The position numbers and the translations under genes are program-made. From an uncultured Eubacteriales bacterium (GTDB taxonomy: Bacteria; Bacillota; Clostridia; Oscillospirales; CAG-382): a DNA stretch of 64,000 nt. The stretch lies in contig CAKSEL010000003.1 in assembly GCA_934446675.1 (NCBI GenBank), forward strand, positions 124,001 to 188,000, given 5' to 3'. Below are positions 9,096 through 17,506 of the stretch, one piece after another (positions within the stretch are counted from its first letter, which is position 1; every line of letters starts with the position of its first letter). Below the pieces are notes generated by a model. It saw only the letters and a program-made list of their open reading frames with translations, did no database searches and was not told the DNA's origin.

Positions 9096-10241
9096 TTATA
9101 TATCCTTTCCGCTGTTTTTGAGAATACCGCAGTATATGTTAAACGTCTGCTCTGCGGTTTTGTCCCAGCTGTATTTTGAGAAAATATATGCTGCCGCGTC
9201 TTTTCGCAGGCACTGTGCTTTTTCGCTGTTCTGACATAGGTATTTTAACTTTTGCGAAAGATCTTCGGTATTGCCTTTTTCAAAATAAAGCGCTTTGTCG
9301 CCGGCAACAGACGTGTTTTCCGGAATATCCGAACAGAGGACTGCGTTTCCGTAGGCGAACGCCTCGAGTAAGCTTAAAGACATTCCTTCAAGGTCGGACG
9401 GCAGACATACGGCGTATGCGTTGCTGTAAAGCTCGTCGAGAACCTCGCCCGTGACAAATCCCGTGAATATAATGTCGGGACAGTTCTTTGCCTTTCCCTT
9501 TATCATGGCAACATAGTCGTCGGTATCGCTCGTATCTCCGGCAATTACAAGCTTTTTTCCGGTATGTGACTTTATAAAGGCGTCGATAAGATAGTGTATG
9601 CCTTTTTCCGCGGTAAGACGCGATATAACGCAGATGTAATCATGTTTGTGCAGACCGTAAAGGCTTGTTATTCTGTCCGCATCTCTTATAACCGGCTTTT
9701 CGGTTCCGTTGTGGATAATTACGGTCTTTCTCGAATAGGTCTTTTCAAAATATTCCCTTGCGCTTTCGCTCAGCACTATTACCTCGTTTGCATATTTTAC
9801 AAGGTTTCTTTCGCCGTACTTTATGTATTTCGACGCAAAGCCGCTGCCCCATTTTTCTCTCTGCCAGTCAAGCCCGTGAACCGTTGCGACGCAGCGTTTT
9901 CCGAAAAGTTTTGGAATCCATATTGCCGCGCACGGTCCTTCTGCGTGAAAGTGAACTATGTCATAATTTCCGAAAGCCGCACGCACTGCCGCCGTGTAGG
10001 ACGCGAGCATGGCAGCAATTCCGCGAAGTTTTAATGTCGGGGCGCTTTTGAGTTTGACGCCCATAAATTTTTTGTCTTTTATGTCGGACGCGTATCTGCT
10101 TTCGGGCTTGTCCGACGAACGGTTGTAGCAGGTGACGTCCGCACCCAGCTTTACAAGACGCGGACACAGGCTTGTCAGCGCTTTTTCTATTCCGCCTTTT
10201 CCCGACGGTATTGCCTTGTGACCTATCATTGCGACTTTCAT
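9096..10241 (-). CDS. GT4 family glycosyltransferase
   Basis: A 381-residue GT-B enzyme. The start MKVAMIGHKAIPSGKGGIEK resembles rhamnosyl- and other GT4 transferases of capsule clusters that carry a DUF1972-type N-terminus. The donor half has VISRLTAEKGIHYLIDAF and the EX7E motif in PSDLEGMSLSLLEAFAYG. It is predicted to transfer a sugar from a nucleotide donor onto the growing lipid-linked repeat unit. The ATG at 10241 is preceded by GGAGAG. It sits 44 bases after the deacetylase gene and 5 bases before the phosphoesterase gene in the same operon. Confidence 0.9.
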   Translation of the reverse strand: MKVAMIGHKAIPSGKGGIEKALTSLCPRLVKLGADVTCYNRSSDKPESRYASDIKDKKFMGVKLKSAPTLKLRGIAAMLASYTAAVRAAFGNYDIVHFHAEGPCAAIWIPKLFGKRCVATVHGLDWQREKWGSGFASKYIKYGERNLVKYANEVIVLSESAREYFEKTYSRKTVIIHNGTEKPVIRDADRITSLYGLHKHDYICVISRLTAEKGIHYLIDAFIKSHTGKKLVIAGDTSDTDDYVAMIKGKAKNCPDIIFTGFVTGEVLDELYSNAYAVCLPSDLEGMSLSLLEAFAYGNAVLCSDIPENTSVAGDKALYFEKGNTEDLSQKLKYLCQNSEKAQCLRKDAAAYIFSKYSWDKTAEQTFNIYCGILKNSGKDI

Positions 10242-10285
10242 GTTTTCTCTCCGTTTTTATGTGCTGTAATCCGTCCTGCGTGGAT

Positions 10286-11161
10286 TTATTTTAGTATTTC
10301 CTGTTTTATAATAAGATTTTTAAGCGTTGCGTACTCGGTTTTTCTGCCGGGCGAATGGTAAAATCTGTTGAAGCTTTGCTTTTCGGTGTCGAACAGCTCC
10401 TCGCCTTTTTCAATATATCCGGGGTGAAAGAGCAGCTCGGCGTCGCGCCCCGTCTTTTCGCAGAGTTTTAAGTAGTGCGGAAGAATTTTGTTTACTCTGT
10501 ACTCGTCCATGTTGCCCGAAAAGAGTATTCCCATAAACAGCGCGGAATTTATGTTCGACTTTTTCAGCGCACGCCTGTTTATAAGCCCGAAGAATTTAAG
10601 AAGAAACTGCTTTACTGTGTTTATTAAGCTGTAAGTTCTGTAAAGAGAGGGTTCTTTTATGTACGGAAGAACAGGCTCGGACGGAATACGTATGTATTTT
10701 ACATCATATTCGTTGTCCTTTATGACGCGCATAAGAATCTTGAAGATCAGCGGAATCATGTGCGTGTGCTGATGACTGTCTATCTCAAGCGGCTTTCCGG
10801 GCGCTATTTCGGTGCTCCAGCGCGCAAGCTGCGCGGATATTTCTGTATATATCTGCCTTTCAAGCTCTTTTCTTTCAGGAGATAATGACAGCGCCAGAAG
10901 TCCGATAAACGAATATCTGAAATATCCTCTTTTGTCTGTTATCAGACTGACGTTTTCGGCGGGTGAAACAGGCTTTCCTTCAACTAGATTTATGTGCGCG
11001 CTGAGAGAGGCGTTTATATACTTTATGCGTTCCTTGATGTCGGAAAGCGAGGTGTTGGGGAAAATGCTTATTCTGTTCAGAACGCCGTTTTTTACACATT
11101 CTTCAATGCGTCCGCAGCTTTTTTCAGTCATTCCGTAGTCGTCGGCACAGATGTAGACCAT
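10286..11161 (-). CDS. YdjC/ChbG-family carbohydrate deacetylase
   Basis: A 291-residue protein of the ChbG/YdjC fold. The metal-binding motifs are visible: ADDYG near residue 7, SAHINLVEGKP near 55, DSHQHTH near 130 and LLFHPGYIEKG near 245. The family removes acetyl groups from N-acetylated sugars such as diacetylchitobiose. In an EPS operon it may deacetylate a hexosamine in the repeat unit, which is inference. I choose the ATG at 11161, which overlaps the stop of the preceding gene as TGATG; a TTG three bases upstream is also possible. Confidence 0.83.
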   Translation of the reverse strand: MVYICADDYGMTEKSCGRIEECVKNGVLNRISIFPNTSLSDIKERIKYINASLSAHINLVEGKPVSPAENVSLITDKRGYFRYSFIGLLALSLSPERKELERQIYTEISAQLARWSTEIAPGKPLEIDSHQHTHMIPLIFKILMRVIKDNEYDVKYIRIPSEPVLPYIKEPSLYRTYSLINTVKQFLLKFFGLINRRALKKSNINSALFMGILFSGNMDEYRVNKILPHYLKLCEKTGRDAELLFHPGYIEKGEELFDTEKQSFNRFYHSPGRKTEYATLKNLIIKQEILK

Positions 11162-12711
11162 CAAAGTTCACTCTCCGTTCCGAGTTTTATTACTGTGACG
11201 CCGTCAATCACGGCAACCGAAGTTCTCCCGGGCCAGAGATCCATGCTTTTGACAAGCGGCTTTTCCGAAAGCTCTTTCTTTCTCTTTCCGTAAAGAAACG
11301 TGTAGTTTGTTCCGCAGTAATCGTTAAGCGCACTGCAAAGAACGCTTTGCCCTACTGTCTCGTCGTCCGCTCTTAAAATATATCCGTCGGTCGTGCCGGT
11401 CATGTCGGGCGGAAGATCGTCGCTGTAAGGCTTGCTGTCGTAAAGAGAACCGATAACGAGTATTTCGGAGCAATCTTTTGCGCCGGGAGTCTGATCTATT
11501 CTGTCGGCAATGCGCACAAGCGTGCCGTAGGATTTTTCGTATGAAAGCTGAAGCTTGTGGTAGCTTACGTTTGCTATTATTATGTGGTCGAACACAAGCA
11601 CAGCGAAAAGGACAAACACCGTCCAGTTTTTCAAAGCTTTAATTCTGTCCGGCGCAAAGTCTGTTCTTTCGTAGAGTATTATCAGAAGAATATAGAATAT
11701 ACAGTATCCCATTTTCATGAGATTGTGATAGTCGATATTCGAATTTATAAAGGACAGAAGTCCCGAACCTATCGGCAAAAGACATACGTATAATATGAGA
11801 AAAAGGGTTTTTGCGATATTTCCGAAAATTTTGCGCTTGATTACACTTATGAGCCAGAATGCTGCGGTGAGCGTGAAGATAATGCCGTTCAGCACCGAGA
11901 AAACGCTTATGCCCGGCGTAAAATCGAAGAAATAGTCAAAAAACGTGTGAAACGTTATGTAAAGCGAGCTTTTTAAATCGAGATTGAGAAAAGAGGCGGT
12001 GCTGTTAAGTCCCTGATAGTCCAGGAGAGTGGTGTGCGTGATCTTTAAGAGCAGTTCGAGGATAATGCAGTATGCCGCCATGGAAATAACGCCGCAGACA
12101 AGGTATTTCGCGGTGCGCAGAGTCAGCTGCTTTGCGCTTTCTTGCGAGAAAACCGTTTTGTCTATGAGAAAAACAAGTATAAGCATTACCGTTACGGTTA
12201 TGTACGCCTGATAGATTGCGCACGAGAGCGTGAGAAATACACAGCCCGTAACATATTTCGATTTTTCGCGCGTAAACATCATTGCCGCAAGACAGGCAAA
12301 CAGAAACGAGAGCGCATATCCGTCCGCAACGTAGTTGTAGAGAAGAACCGAAGTAACCGTCGGGAACGTAACCGTCACAGCGCCGATAAGAGCCGCGGTC
12401 ATTTTCCGTTTTACGCCGAACACAGAGCATATGCAGGCAGCTCCGGCAGCGTGAAGAATGACTGCAAGCATACCGTTTACAAACGGCAGATCATAGAACG
12501 AGCTGAACGCGCATGAAACGCCGAGAAACCAGCGTCCCAAAGGCAGCATATTCTGCGCGTCGTATCTGAAAACCAGCGAATCCCAGTTGGGAATCCAGTT
12601 TACGATCTTGTAAAAGTGCGCGGCAAAGCCGAAGATGAGCGCCGATATAAAACAGACTTTCTGCTGCGGCGTTATTTTTGAACAGATATTCTTTAAAGTC
12701 TTTTCCGGCAT
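11161..12711 (-). CDS. GtrII-like integral membrane glycosyltransferase
   Basis: A 516-residue polytopic membrane protein with about 11 hydrophobic spans. The first extracytoplasmic loop, NWIPNWDSLVFRYDAQNMLPLGRW, closely follows the glucosyl transferase GtrII family pattern, with an Asp in the first loop after span 1. Such enzymes use a lipid-phosphate-linked sugar outside the membrane to decorate a polymer or repeat unit. A GtrA-type protein that could flip the carrier lipid is encoded at 15761-16174. The C-terminal about 120 residues form a soluble extracytoplasmic tail. It is separated by 4 bases from the upstream transferase gene. Donor sugar unknown. Confidence 0.75.
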   Translation of the reverse strand: MPEKTLKNICSKITPQQKVCFISALIFGFAAHFYKIVNWIPNWDSLVFRYDAQNMLPLGRWFLGVSCAFSSFYDLPFVNGMLAVILHAAGAACICSVFGVKRKMTAALIGAVTVTFPTVTSVLLYNYVADGYALSFLFACLAAMMFTREKSKYVTGCVFLTLSCAIYQAYITVTVMLILVFLIDKTVFSQESAKQLTLRTAKYLVCGVISMAAYCIILELLLKITHTTLLDYQGLNSTASFLNLDLKSSLYITFHTFFDYFFDFTPGISVFSVLNGIIFTLTAAFWLISVIKRKIFGNIAKTLFLILYVCLLPIGSGLLSFINSNIDYHNLMKMGYCIFYILLIILYERTDFAPDRIKALKNWTVFVLFAVLVFDHIIIANVSYHKLQLSYEKSYGTLVRIADRIDQTPGAKDCSEILVIGSLYDSKPYSDDLPPDMTGTTDGYILRADDETVGQSVLCSALNDYCGTNYTFLYGKRKKELSEKPLVKSMDLWPGRTSVAVIDGVTVIKLGTESEL

Positions 12712-12715
12712 ATAT

Positions 12716-13450
12716 TTACCACTCCAGCCATTTGAATTTGTGCAGGAATTTTCCGTACAGCTTTTCGTACAGCCTGACGCCGATAATGCGCTTTACGAAT
12801 TTTGTCCGTTTTGCGGCGGCGGAGGTCCATGACGCGCAGTACCTGTGTATGGAATAGGTGTTTTGCGTAATGTGAATTTTTCCTGTCGCGTAGTCCATGG
12901 GACAGAGATAGTCGCGCGGCAGGAAGGTCATATCCATAAAGGTCTGCGAGGTGTTCTGCGTGTCCATACCGAGATGTTTCAGAACCGATGTGTTTCTGTC
13001 GGGACAGGGAGTCAGGTCGTAAGTGCCGTCGGACTTTAAAAAGTGCGCGTTTTCGTAGTCTTTTATCATTTCGCGTATTACCGCGTTGCCTTTTTCCGCG
13101 CCGAATCCGAGGCCCGTCGCGACAATGCCCTTTTCGTCAAAGCCCATAAATCCGCAAAGCCCGGTAAGCGGGTCTAACGGCTTTATAATTTCAACGTCGG
13201 TGTCGAGATAAATTCCGCCGTTTTCGTATACCGCCTTTAATCTTATGTAATCGCTTACAAACGCCCACTTTTTTGCCTCAAACGCCTCTTTTATGTAAGC
13301 GCACGAATCAAAATCGCAGTTTGTTTCGTCCCAGCGTACTATTTTGTAGCCGGGACAGTATTTTTCCCAGCTTTTTATGCACTTTTTCGCAAGAGCCGGG
13401 AGTTCTTTTCCTCCGAACCAGCAATAATGTATTACCTTTGGTATACTCAT
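12716..13450 (-). CDS. DXD-containing sugar transferase (GT32-like)
   Basis: A 244-residue cytoplasmic protein beginning MSIPKVIHYCWFGGKELP. It has the Gly_transf_sug (DXD) pattern FVSDYIRLKAVYENGGIYLDTDVEIIKPL in pieces: DYIRLKAVYENGG followed by the metal-binding DTD. The family covers mannosyl- and other capsule transferases. A longer reading frame extends to 13543, but the ATG at 13450 matches the family start and overlaps the flippase stop by 4 bases (ATGA), so I use it. It would add one sugar of the exopolysaccharide unit. Confidence 0.87.
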   Translation of the reverse strand: MSIPKVIHYCWFGGKELPALAKKCIKSWEKYCPGYKIVRWDETNCDFDSCAYIKEAFEAKKWAFVSDYIRLKAVYENGGIYLDTDVEIIKPLDPLTGLCGFMGFDEKGIVATGLGFGAEKGNAVIREMIKDYENAHFLKSDGTYDLTPCPDRNTSVLKHLGMDTQNTSQTFMDMTFLPRDYLCPMDYATGKIHITQNTYSIHRYCASWTSAAAKRTKFVKRIIGVRLYEKLYGKFLHKFKWLEW

Positions 13451-14952
13451 GATCTTTCCCTCGCTCTGCACATTCCGATAAAGGTTGAAAACGCGTCTTT
13501 GCTCACCGCAAGATTTACCGCAATGTAAAGTCCCGAAATCCACAGTGAATGTATAATTCCGTTTATCACAAGCTTCCCGAAAGACATACCCGAAAACGAA
13601 TCCACATACATAAGCGCCATGACCGCTGCGAATACCGCGCCGTTTGCAATAAGCAGCCTGTACGTCTGCCCGACGCGTCTGCCGAGCACCTTTTTGTTTG
13701 CGTAGTATATCATAACGCCTCCGCGGTAGATAAGCGCCGTTATTGTTCCGGCAATGGCTCCGCAGATTCCGAATTTCAGTATCGCAAGCACCGACACCGC
13801 AATGTTCAAGGTCATTTCGATAACCGCGTGTGAACGAGTTTCCTTAAACATTCCCGAAAATTCGAGCACGTGGTTCGACGGCAGCTTTACGCAGCAGAGA
13901 ATGTTCATTACCGCAAATAAGAACAGCAGCGTCGGATTTGTGTAGTCCGCGTCGTCTATGCCGCTTGTATATATCTGTATCAGCGGAAGAAGAAATACCG
14001 CCATGAGCGTGTATATTATAAACGAGCACATTATAAAGAGCGTTTCGTAGCAGCGGTAATAACCGTCAAACTTTTTCCTGTCGGAATGGAACATCTGACC
14101 GAGAGCAAAACCGAAACCCGAAACAAGGTTTGTTATAAAGGTCTGCACCTGCGAGAAAAAGATATTGTATATCGTATAAATGCTTACGGTCTTAAAACCG
14201 CACATAAACGAGAGCAGTATAATGTCGGTGTTGTTGAACACCATTGCCGAGATCTGATGTACAAGTACCGATTCTTTCTGCGATATTGCCGCAAAGTCGG
14301 GCTTTGCTTTAAGATCCAGCCACTTGTAGTGCCTTTTTGCGTAGGTGTAAAGATATGTAAGCTGAATAAGCGCGAGTACGCAGTATACAAGCTGAATGAG
14401 TATAAGGCTGTCGGTGAGTAAAAGCACAAGCACCTTGCCAATGTTTGAAAAGAGCTGGAGCAGGGTTTCGGAATTGTTTATTATGTACTTTCTTCCGTCA
14501 ACCTCCATGAGTATTCTGTACTTTGCCTGAATAAAATAGCTGAAAAGAGAGGGGAGCGCGTTGAGTATGACTATTGTGAATACAACGGCGCTGTTTATTC
14601 CCGTCGGCACGGCAAAGGAGTATACCGCGGCGATTATCAGAACGACGGCGGCATATGCAAGTCCCGTCCTGAAATAATAGCGGCTTGCCGCGCTCAGTAT
14701 CGACGAGGCTTTTTCGCGGTCGTTTTCGGCTATCGGTTTGTAGAGCGCCTGTGTTGCCGCAAGTCCGACGCCGGCTTCAAGCAGACACATATATGCGAAT
14801 ATCTGCTTTATCGTCGAAAGCACGCCGTTTACGGCAGAACCGAAGTTTTCGAGATACAGTCTCGGAAGAATAAAGCTTATCGCAATGAGAACGACCTGGT
14901 ATATAATTCCCGAAACAAGATTTTTTCTGATTTTCTGCCTGCTCTGTCCCAT
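13447..14952 (-). CDS. Wzx-type polysaccharide flippase
   Basis: A 501-residue protein with about 12-14 membrane spans, beginning GQSRQKIRKNLVSGIIYQVV. It belongs to the MOP exporter superfamily and is of the capsule/O-unit flippase type. It carries undecaprenyl-linked repeat units across the membrane so that the Wzy-like protein (3195-4499) can polymerise them. It is the first gene of the polysaccharide operon, about 50 bases after the riboswitch terminator. A GGAGGCACGGGCGTAAC segment precedes the ATG. Confidence 0.85.
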   Translation of the reverse strand: MGQSRQKIRKNLVSGIIYQVVLIAISFILPRLYLENFGSAVNGVLSTIKQIFAYMCLLEAGVGLAATQALYKPIAENDREKASSILSAASRYYFRTGLAYAAVVLIIAAVYSFAVPTGINSAVVFTIVILNALPSLFSYFIQAKYRILMEVDGRKYIINNSETLLQLFSNIGKVLVLLLTDSLILIQLVYCVLALIQLTYLYTYAKRHYKWLDLKAKPDFAAISQKESVLVHQISAMVFNNTDIILLSFMCGFKTVSIYTIYNIFFSQVQTFITNLVSGFGFALGQMFHSDRKKFDGYYRCYETLFIMCSFIIYTLMAVFLLPLIQIYTSGIDDADYTNPTLLFLFAVMNILCCVKLPSNHVLEFSGMFKETRSHAVIEMTLNIAVSVLAILKFGICGAIAGTITALIYRGGVMIYYANKKVLGRRVGQTYRLLIANGAVFAAVMALMYVDSFSGMSFGKLVINGIIHSLWISGLYIAVNLAVSKDAFSTFIGMCRARERS

Positions 14953-15001
14953 GTTACGCCCGTGCCTCCTTTCGCCGTTGTTGAAAAGTCCGTATAAAAA
15001 T

Positions 15002-15043
15002 AAAAAAAGACCGCAATAATTGAGTTAACAATCGTTGCGGCCG
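15002..15043 (-). terminator. Riboswitch-associated intrinsic terminator
   Basis: On the minus strand, GACCGGCCGCAA and TTGCGGTC form a stem around a loop of about 18 bases, followed directly by TCTTTTTTT. The 5' arm begins inside the 3' end of the predicted c-di-GMP aptamer, so ligand binding could compete with terminator formation. It stands between the promoter and the flippase gene and so would gate the whole polysaccharide operon. Confidence 0.85.
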
Positions 15044-15121
15044 GTCAATCATAGCAATGTCTGCCTTAGACACCAAGCTTTGTGTCCCTGTCTTTCAACA
15101 GGTTTACCTAATATTCAATAT
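15041..15121 (-). promoter_or_regulatory. Predicted cyclic-di-GMP class I (GEMM-I) riboswitch
   Basis: Read on the minus strand, the leader contains AGGTAAACC, then a hairpin CCTGTT-GAAA-GACAGG with a GNRA tetraloop, then GGACACAAAGC, GTCTAAGG, and GCTATGATTGACCGG. These follow in the order and spacing of the GEMM-I aptamer: the GGnAAACC strand, the tetraloop arm, the ACnCAAAGC core, the CUAA segment and the tetraloop receptor. An intrinsic terminator overlaps the 3' end. The motif match is direct; the direction of control (on or off) is not decided by the sequence alone. Confidence 0.87.
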
Positions 15122-15137
15122 TTTACCTATTATAAAA

Positions 15138-15166
15138 ATTATATCATATGAAAAACGGCTTGTCAA
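15138..15166 (-). promoter_or_regulatory. Consensus sigma-A promoter of the polysaccharide operon
   Basis: On the minus strand TTGACA (15161-15166) and TATAAT (15138-15143) are separated by exactly 17 bases. The expected start of transcription is near 15131, about 10 bases before the riboswitch aptamer. A perfect consensus promoter implies high basal initiation, with output set by the downstream terminator. Confidence 0.88.
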
Positions 15167-15221
15167 TGATAAAAGCGTGAAAATAATATCCTTTTTAATC
15201 AATGCCGTTTGTGCAAAATTG

Positions 15222-15764
15222 TTATACGGGGTACTGAATGTAGTCTTCCGCGGCATTTTCGCGGTGTATAATTTTTGCAGGGTTGCCTATGACTATCGAA
15301 TGGTCGGGAACGTCAAAGTTTACATATGAAAGCGGAGCTATCAGCACGTCTTTTCCTATATGCACGTTTCCTACGATAACGGCGTTTGTGCCTATCCAGC
15401 AGTTACCGTCAAATACCGGCACGCCGAGACGCTTTCCGCGGTTTTCCGCACCTATCGTAACGCCCGTCGCTATATTTATGTTTTTGCCGAGCTTTGCGTC
15501 GGGGTGTATTATGACTCTGCCGCTGTGACCTATGTAAAAACCTTCGCCTATCTGCGTGCGCGCTGGAATCTGTATCTGCGTTTTGAAGGACAGCTTCTTC
15601 AGCTTCAGCGTGAGCAGCATTTTAAGCGGAGCGAAGCCGCAGCACTGCGCCTTTCTCATAAGAGAAATGTATTTGATCTCGGGAGAACGGAAAAGTCTTT
15701 TGTAAAACGGCTCGCCGGAGTTTCCGTAATATCTGTATAAATCTTTTCTGAAAACGTCGTTCAT
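15222..15764 (-). CDS. Serine acetyltransferase-like hexapeptide-repeat acyltransferase
   Basis: A 180-residue left-handed beta-helix acyltransferase. Hexapeptide repeats run from about residue 70 (ARTQIGEGFYIGHSGRVIIHPDAKLGKNINIATGVTIG in parts) to 165, and the CysE-type IGNPAKI ending is present. Family members acetylate serine or sugars. Next to GtrA and the EPS operon, sugar O-acetylation is likelier than cysteine synthesis, but the sequence does not decide. It overlaps the upstream gtrA-like gene by 4 bases and ends about 55 bases before the EPS promoter. Confidence 0.82.
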   Translation of the reverse strand: MNDVFRKDLYRYYGNSGEPFYKRLFRSPEIKYISLMRKAQCCGFAPLKMLLTLKLKKLSFKTQIQIPARTQIGEGFYIGHSGRVIIHPDAKLGKNINIATGVTIGAENRGKRLGVPVFDGNCWIGTNAVIVGNVHIGKDVLIAPLSYVNFDVPDHSIVIGNPAKIIHRENAAEDYIQYPV

Positions 15765-16174
15765 TGCGCAAGACCTCCGTCAGACTGCTTTTTTTCGAGA
15801 AATACTTTTCTTGTTATAAAGTTGTATATCGGAACGATGACCATTGCCGCAAACTTTACGGCGAGATAGTAAAATGAGAATTTTTCCGTGCCGAGCCACA
15901 TTATAAACTGGTTTATGCATAATCCGCCGACACTTAAAAGCACAAATACCGTAAATTCTTTCAATTTGCTCTGTCCTTTGCTTTTGAATACGAATTTCAT
16001 GCTCAGCAGGTAGTTCGCAATTACTGAAACGCAAAATGAAATGCCCGACGAAATAAGTACGTCCGCGCCGAATACCTCTGTAAAAAGCACCAGCACTCCG
16101 ACGTCGATTGCCGCGGCGATAACGCCGACAAATTCGAATTTTATAAGCTGAATTATAAGCTGCTTTAATTTCAT
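15761..16174 (-). CDS. GtrA family membrane protein
   Basis: A 137-residue protein with four membrane spans, typical GtrA length. FEFVGVIAAAIDVGVLVLFTE and the conserved NYLLSMKFVF segment identify the family. GtrA-type proteins are thought to move lipid-phosphate-linked sugars across the membrane for GtrB/GtrII-type reactions. That fits with the GtrII-like gene at 11161-12711. It is translationally coupled to the acyltransferase gene by a 4-base overlap. Confidence 0.87.
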   Translation of the reverse strand: MKLKQLIIQLIKFEFVGVIAAAIDVGVLVLFTEVFGADVLISSGISFCVSVIANYLLSMKFVFKSKGQSKLKEFTVFVLLSVGGLCINQFIMWLGTEKFSFYYLAVKFAAMVIVPIYNFITRKVFLEKKQSDGGLAQ

Positions 16175-16380
16175 GGTTTCACCTGCTTTTAGCTTTTTGT
16201 CCGATGTTTTTGCCCTAAATATTAAAATCCGCTGTTTAAGCGGATAAAAGACAAGATAAATAATGGAGATTCAAAGCGGTTCCGAATGTCCGCGGATACA
16301 ACCGCGCGGCAGCGCCGCACATCACAGACGAAACATATATATCACGGATAAGCAAAAGCCGAGCCGAATCGCTTTTTGTT

Positions 16381-16464
16381 TGGTGCGCCCGAAGGGACTT
16401 GAACCCCCACGTCAAAGACACCAGATCCTAAGTCTGGCGCGTCTGCCAATTCCGCCACGGGCGC
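16381..16464 (-). tRNA. tRNA-Leu (anticodon UAG)
   Basis: Read on the minus strand: acceptor stem GCGCCCG pairs with CGGGCGC, the D arm contains TGGCGGAATTGGCAGACGCG in pieces, and the anticodon stem CCAGA/TCTGG holds the loop CTTAGGA, giving anticodon UAG. A long variable arm (TGTCTTTGACG) marks a class II tRNA, and the T loop is GTTCAAGTC. The CCA end is encoded at 16381-16383. Length with CCA is 84 bases. Confidence 0.97.
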
Positions 16465-16509
16465 AGATTGAGTTAAAAGCTGAAATTTAAAAATTGCAGG
16501 CGTGATTTA

Positions 16510-16733
16510 CACGCTGAAATGATTTTGGTACCGGGGCATCTGCTGCTTGCAATATGTGATGGCTTCTTTAGAAATGTCAGTTGCCATTAACGAAAACCAT
16601 GTTCCAATACTGTTTTGGAATCTCTGCCTTCTCCGCATCCGATTTCCGGCATTCGGTGTTGTCGATTGATTTTATACCTGTCGATCACTTCCATCACGAT
16701 AGGCGTACTTACATTGCTTGACCAACTAACGCC
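16510..16733 (-). pseudogene. Class I SAM methyltransferase remnant
   Basis: Translated on the minus strand, one frame gives VSTPIVMEVIDRYK and EIGCGEGRDSKTVLEHGF, which contains the SAM-binding motif I. It then hits a stop, and a second frame continues as MATDISKEAITYCKQQMPRY, the next part of the same fold. So there is a single frameshift, and both ends of the gene are missing. It overlaps the 3' end of the GNAT gene and lies just upstream of tRNA-Leu. It is a decaying fragment, not a working enzyme. Confidence 0.75.
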
Positions 16734-17193
16734 GTTTGCGTGAGCAGTTTCTCATATGCGGATCCCTTTTCATTATGTATCTGCTGCCTCTGACCGTCTC
16801 CACAATAACGAAACCAAGCCTTTCGTAGAGCGAAACAGCTTTTCCATTCTTGATGAAAACATATAATGTGACAGGCTTGTTCACTGAACGACAGCACTTT
16901 TCGATGATGGCACTTCCTATTCCGTGATTCTGAAATTGCGGAAAAATATACAAATCGTCAAGCTCGTATTCGCCATTTTCATTTTTGAAAAAATGGTAAT
17001 ATCCGGCTTTCTGTCCCTCTGCATAGACTGCGGTATATTCGTCGATAGTGGTTTCTAACTTTTGGCGAACCCACCTCAGAACTCTTTCGTAATCAATGCA
17101 CTCAATGTTTTCATAATCGTCAATTAGCTGCTTACATAGCAGATATAAACGCTCAATGTCAGAACTTGTAGCTCTTTCGTAGGTTATTCTCAT
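16726..17193 (-). CDS. GNAT family N-acetyltransferase
   Basis: About 155 residues of the GNAT fold. The acetyl-CoA pocket motif appears as FQNHGIGSAIIEKC (QnxGiG/A form), preceded by ELDDLYIFP and followed by NGKAVSLYERLGFV. I choose the ATG at 17193 because AAGGA lies just upstream; an in-frame ATG at 17205 overlaps a TATAAT-like box and lacks a binding site. The tail (PHMRNCSRKRR) looks non-native and runs into the methyltransferase remnant, so the 3' end may have been altered by recombination. The substrate is unknown. Confidence 0.82.
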   Translation of the reverse strand: MRITYERATSSDIERLYLLCKQLIDDYENIECIDYERVLRWVRQKLETTIDEYTAVYAEGQKAGYYHFFKNENGEYELDDLYIFPQFQNHGIGSAIIEKCCRSVNKPVTLYVFIKNGKAVSLYERLGFVIVETVRGSRYIMKRDPHMRNCSRKRR

Positions 17194-17235
17194 ACCATCC
17201 TTCATTATAGCTATAATTTCTAAGTTCTATGAGGT

Positions 17236-17481
17236 CTAATCCAAAGGCTTGTACTCAGTCACCGACCTGAGATACTCCTCCGGGTCGCCGTTCAGAATGA
17301 GGTCGGCATACGCCAGCGGGTCGTTGTAGATCAGATAGTCCAGCTCCGACCTTTCGTACCAATTGTCGGCGACTTCATTCTCCACGGCGGTGCAGTCAAT
17401 AGCGATCATGCTGCCGTCGCTGAACTTTAGCTCCACATAGCCGCTGTCCATATTGAACGCACAAGTGAGTAACTTTTTCAT
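17236..17481 (-). CDS. Small DUF6061-like protein
   Basis: An 81-residue acidic protein beginning MKKLLTCAFNMDSGYVELKF and containing GSMIAIDCTAVENEV and DPLAYADLILNGDPEEYL. It resembles a small, uncharacterised family seen in Clostridia (DUF6061); that name is from memory and moderate in certainty. The ATG at 17481 follows GGAAG by 8 bases; a TTG upstream at 17496 is less likely. Its promoter, a TTGAAA-18-TATAAT pair, is at 17520-17549, with a 14-base palindrome between it and the gene. It is upstream of the GNAT gene by about 40 bases. No function can be given. Confidence 0.65.
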   Translation of the reverse strand: MKKLLTCAFNMDSGYVELKFSDGSMIAIDCTAVENEVADNWYERSELDYLIYNDPLAYADLILNGDPEEYLRSVTEYKPLD

Positions 17482-17506
17482 ATGCCAAACTTCCAATCAT
17501 ATTTCT

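Noticed and set aside
16175..16380. Integration site (att) at the 3' end of tRNA-Leu
   Set aside because: No integrase gene and no second copy of the tRNA 3' end was seen in the window.
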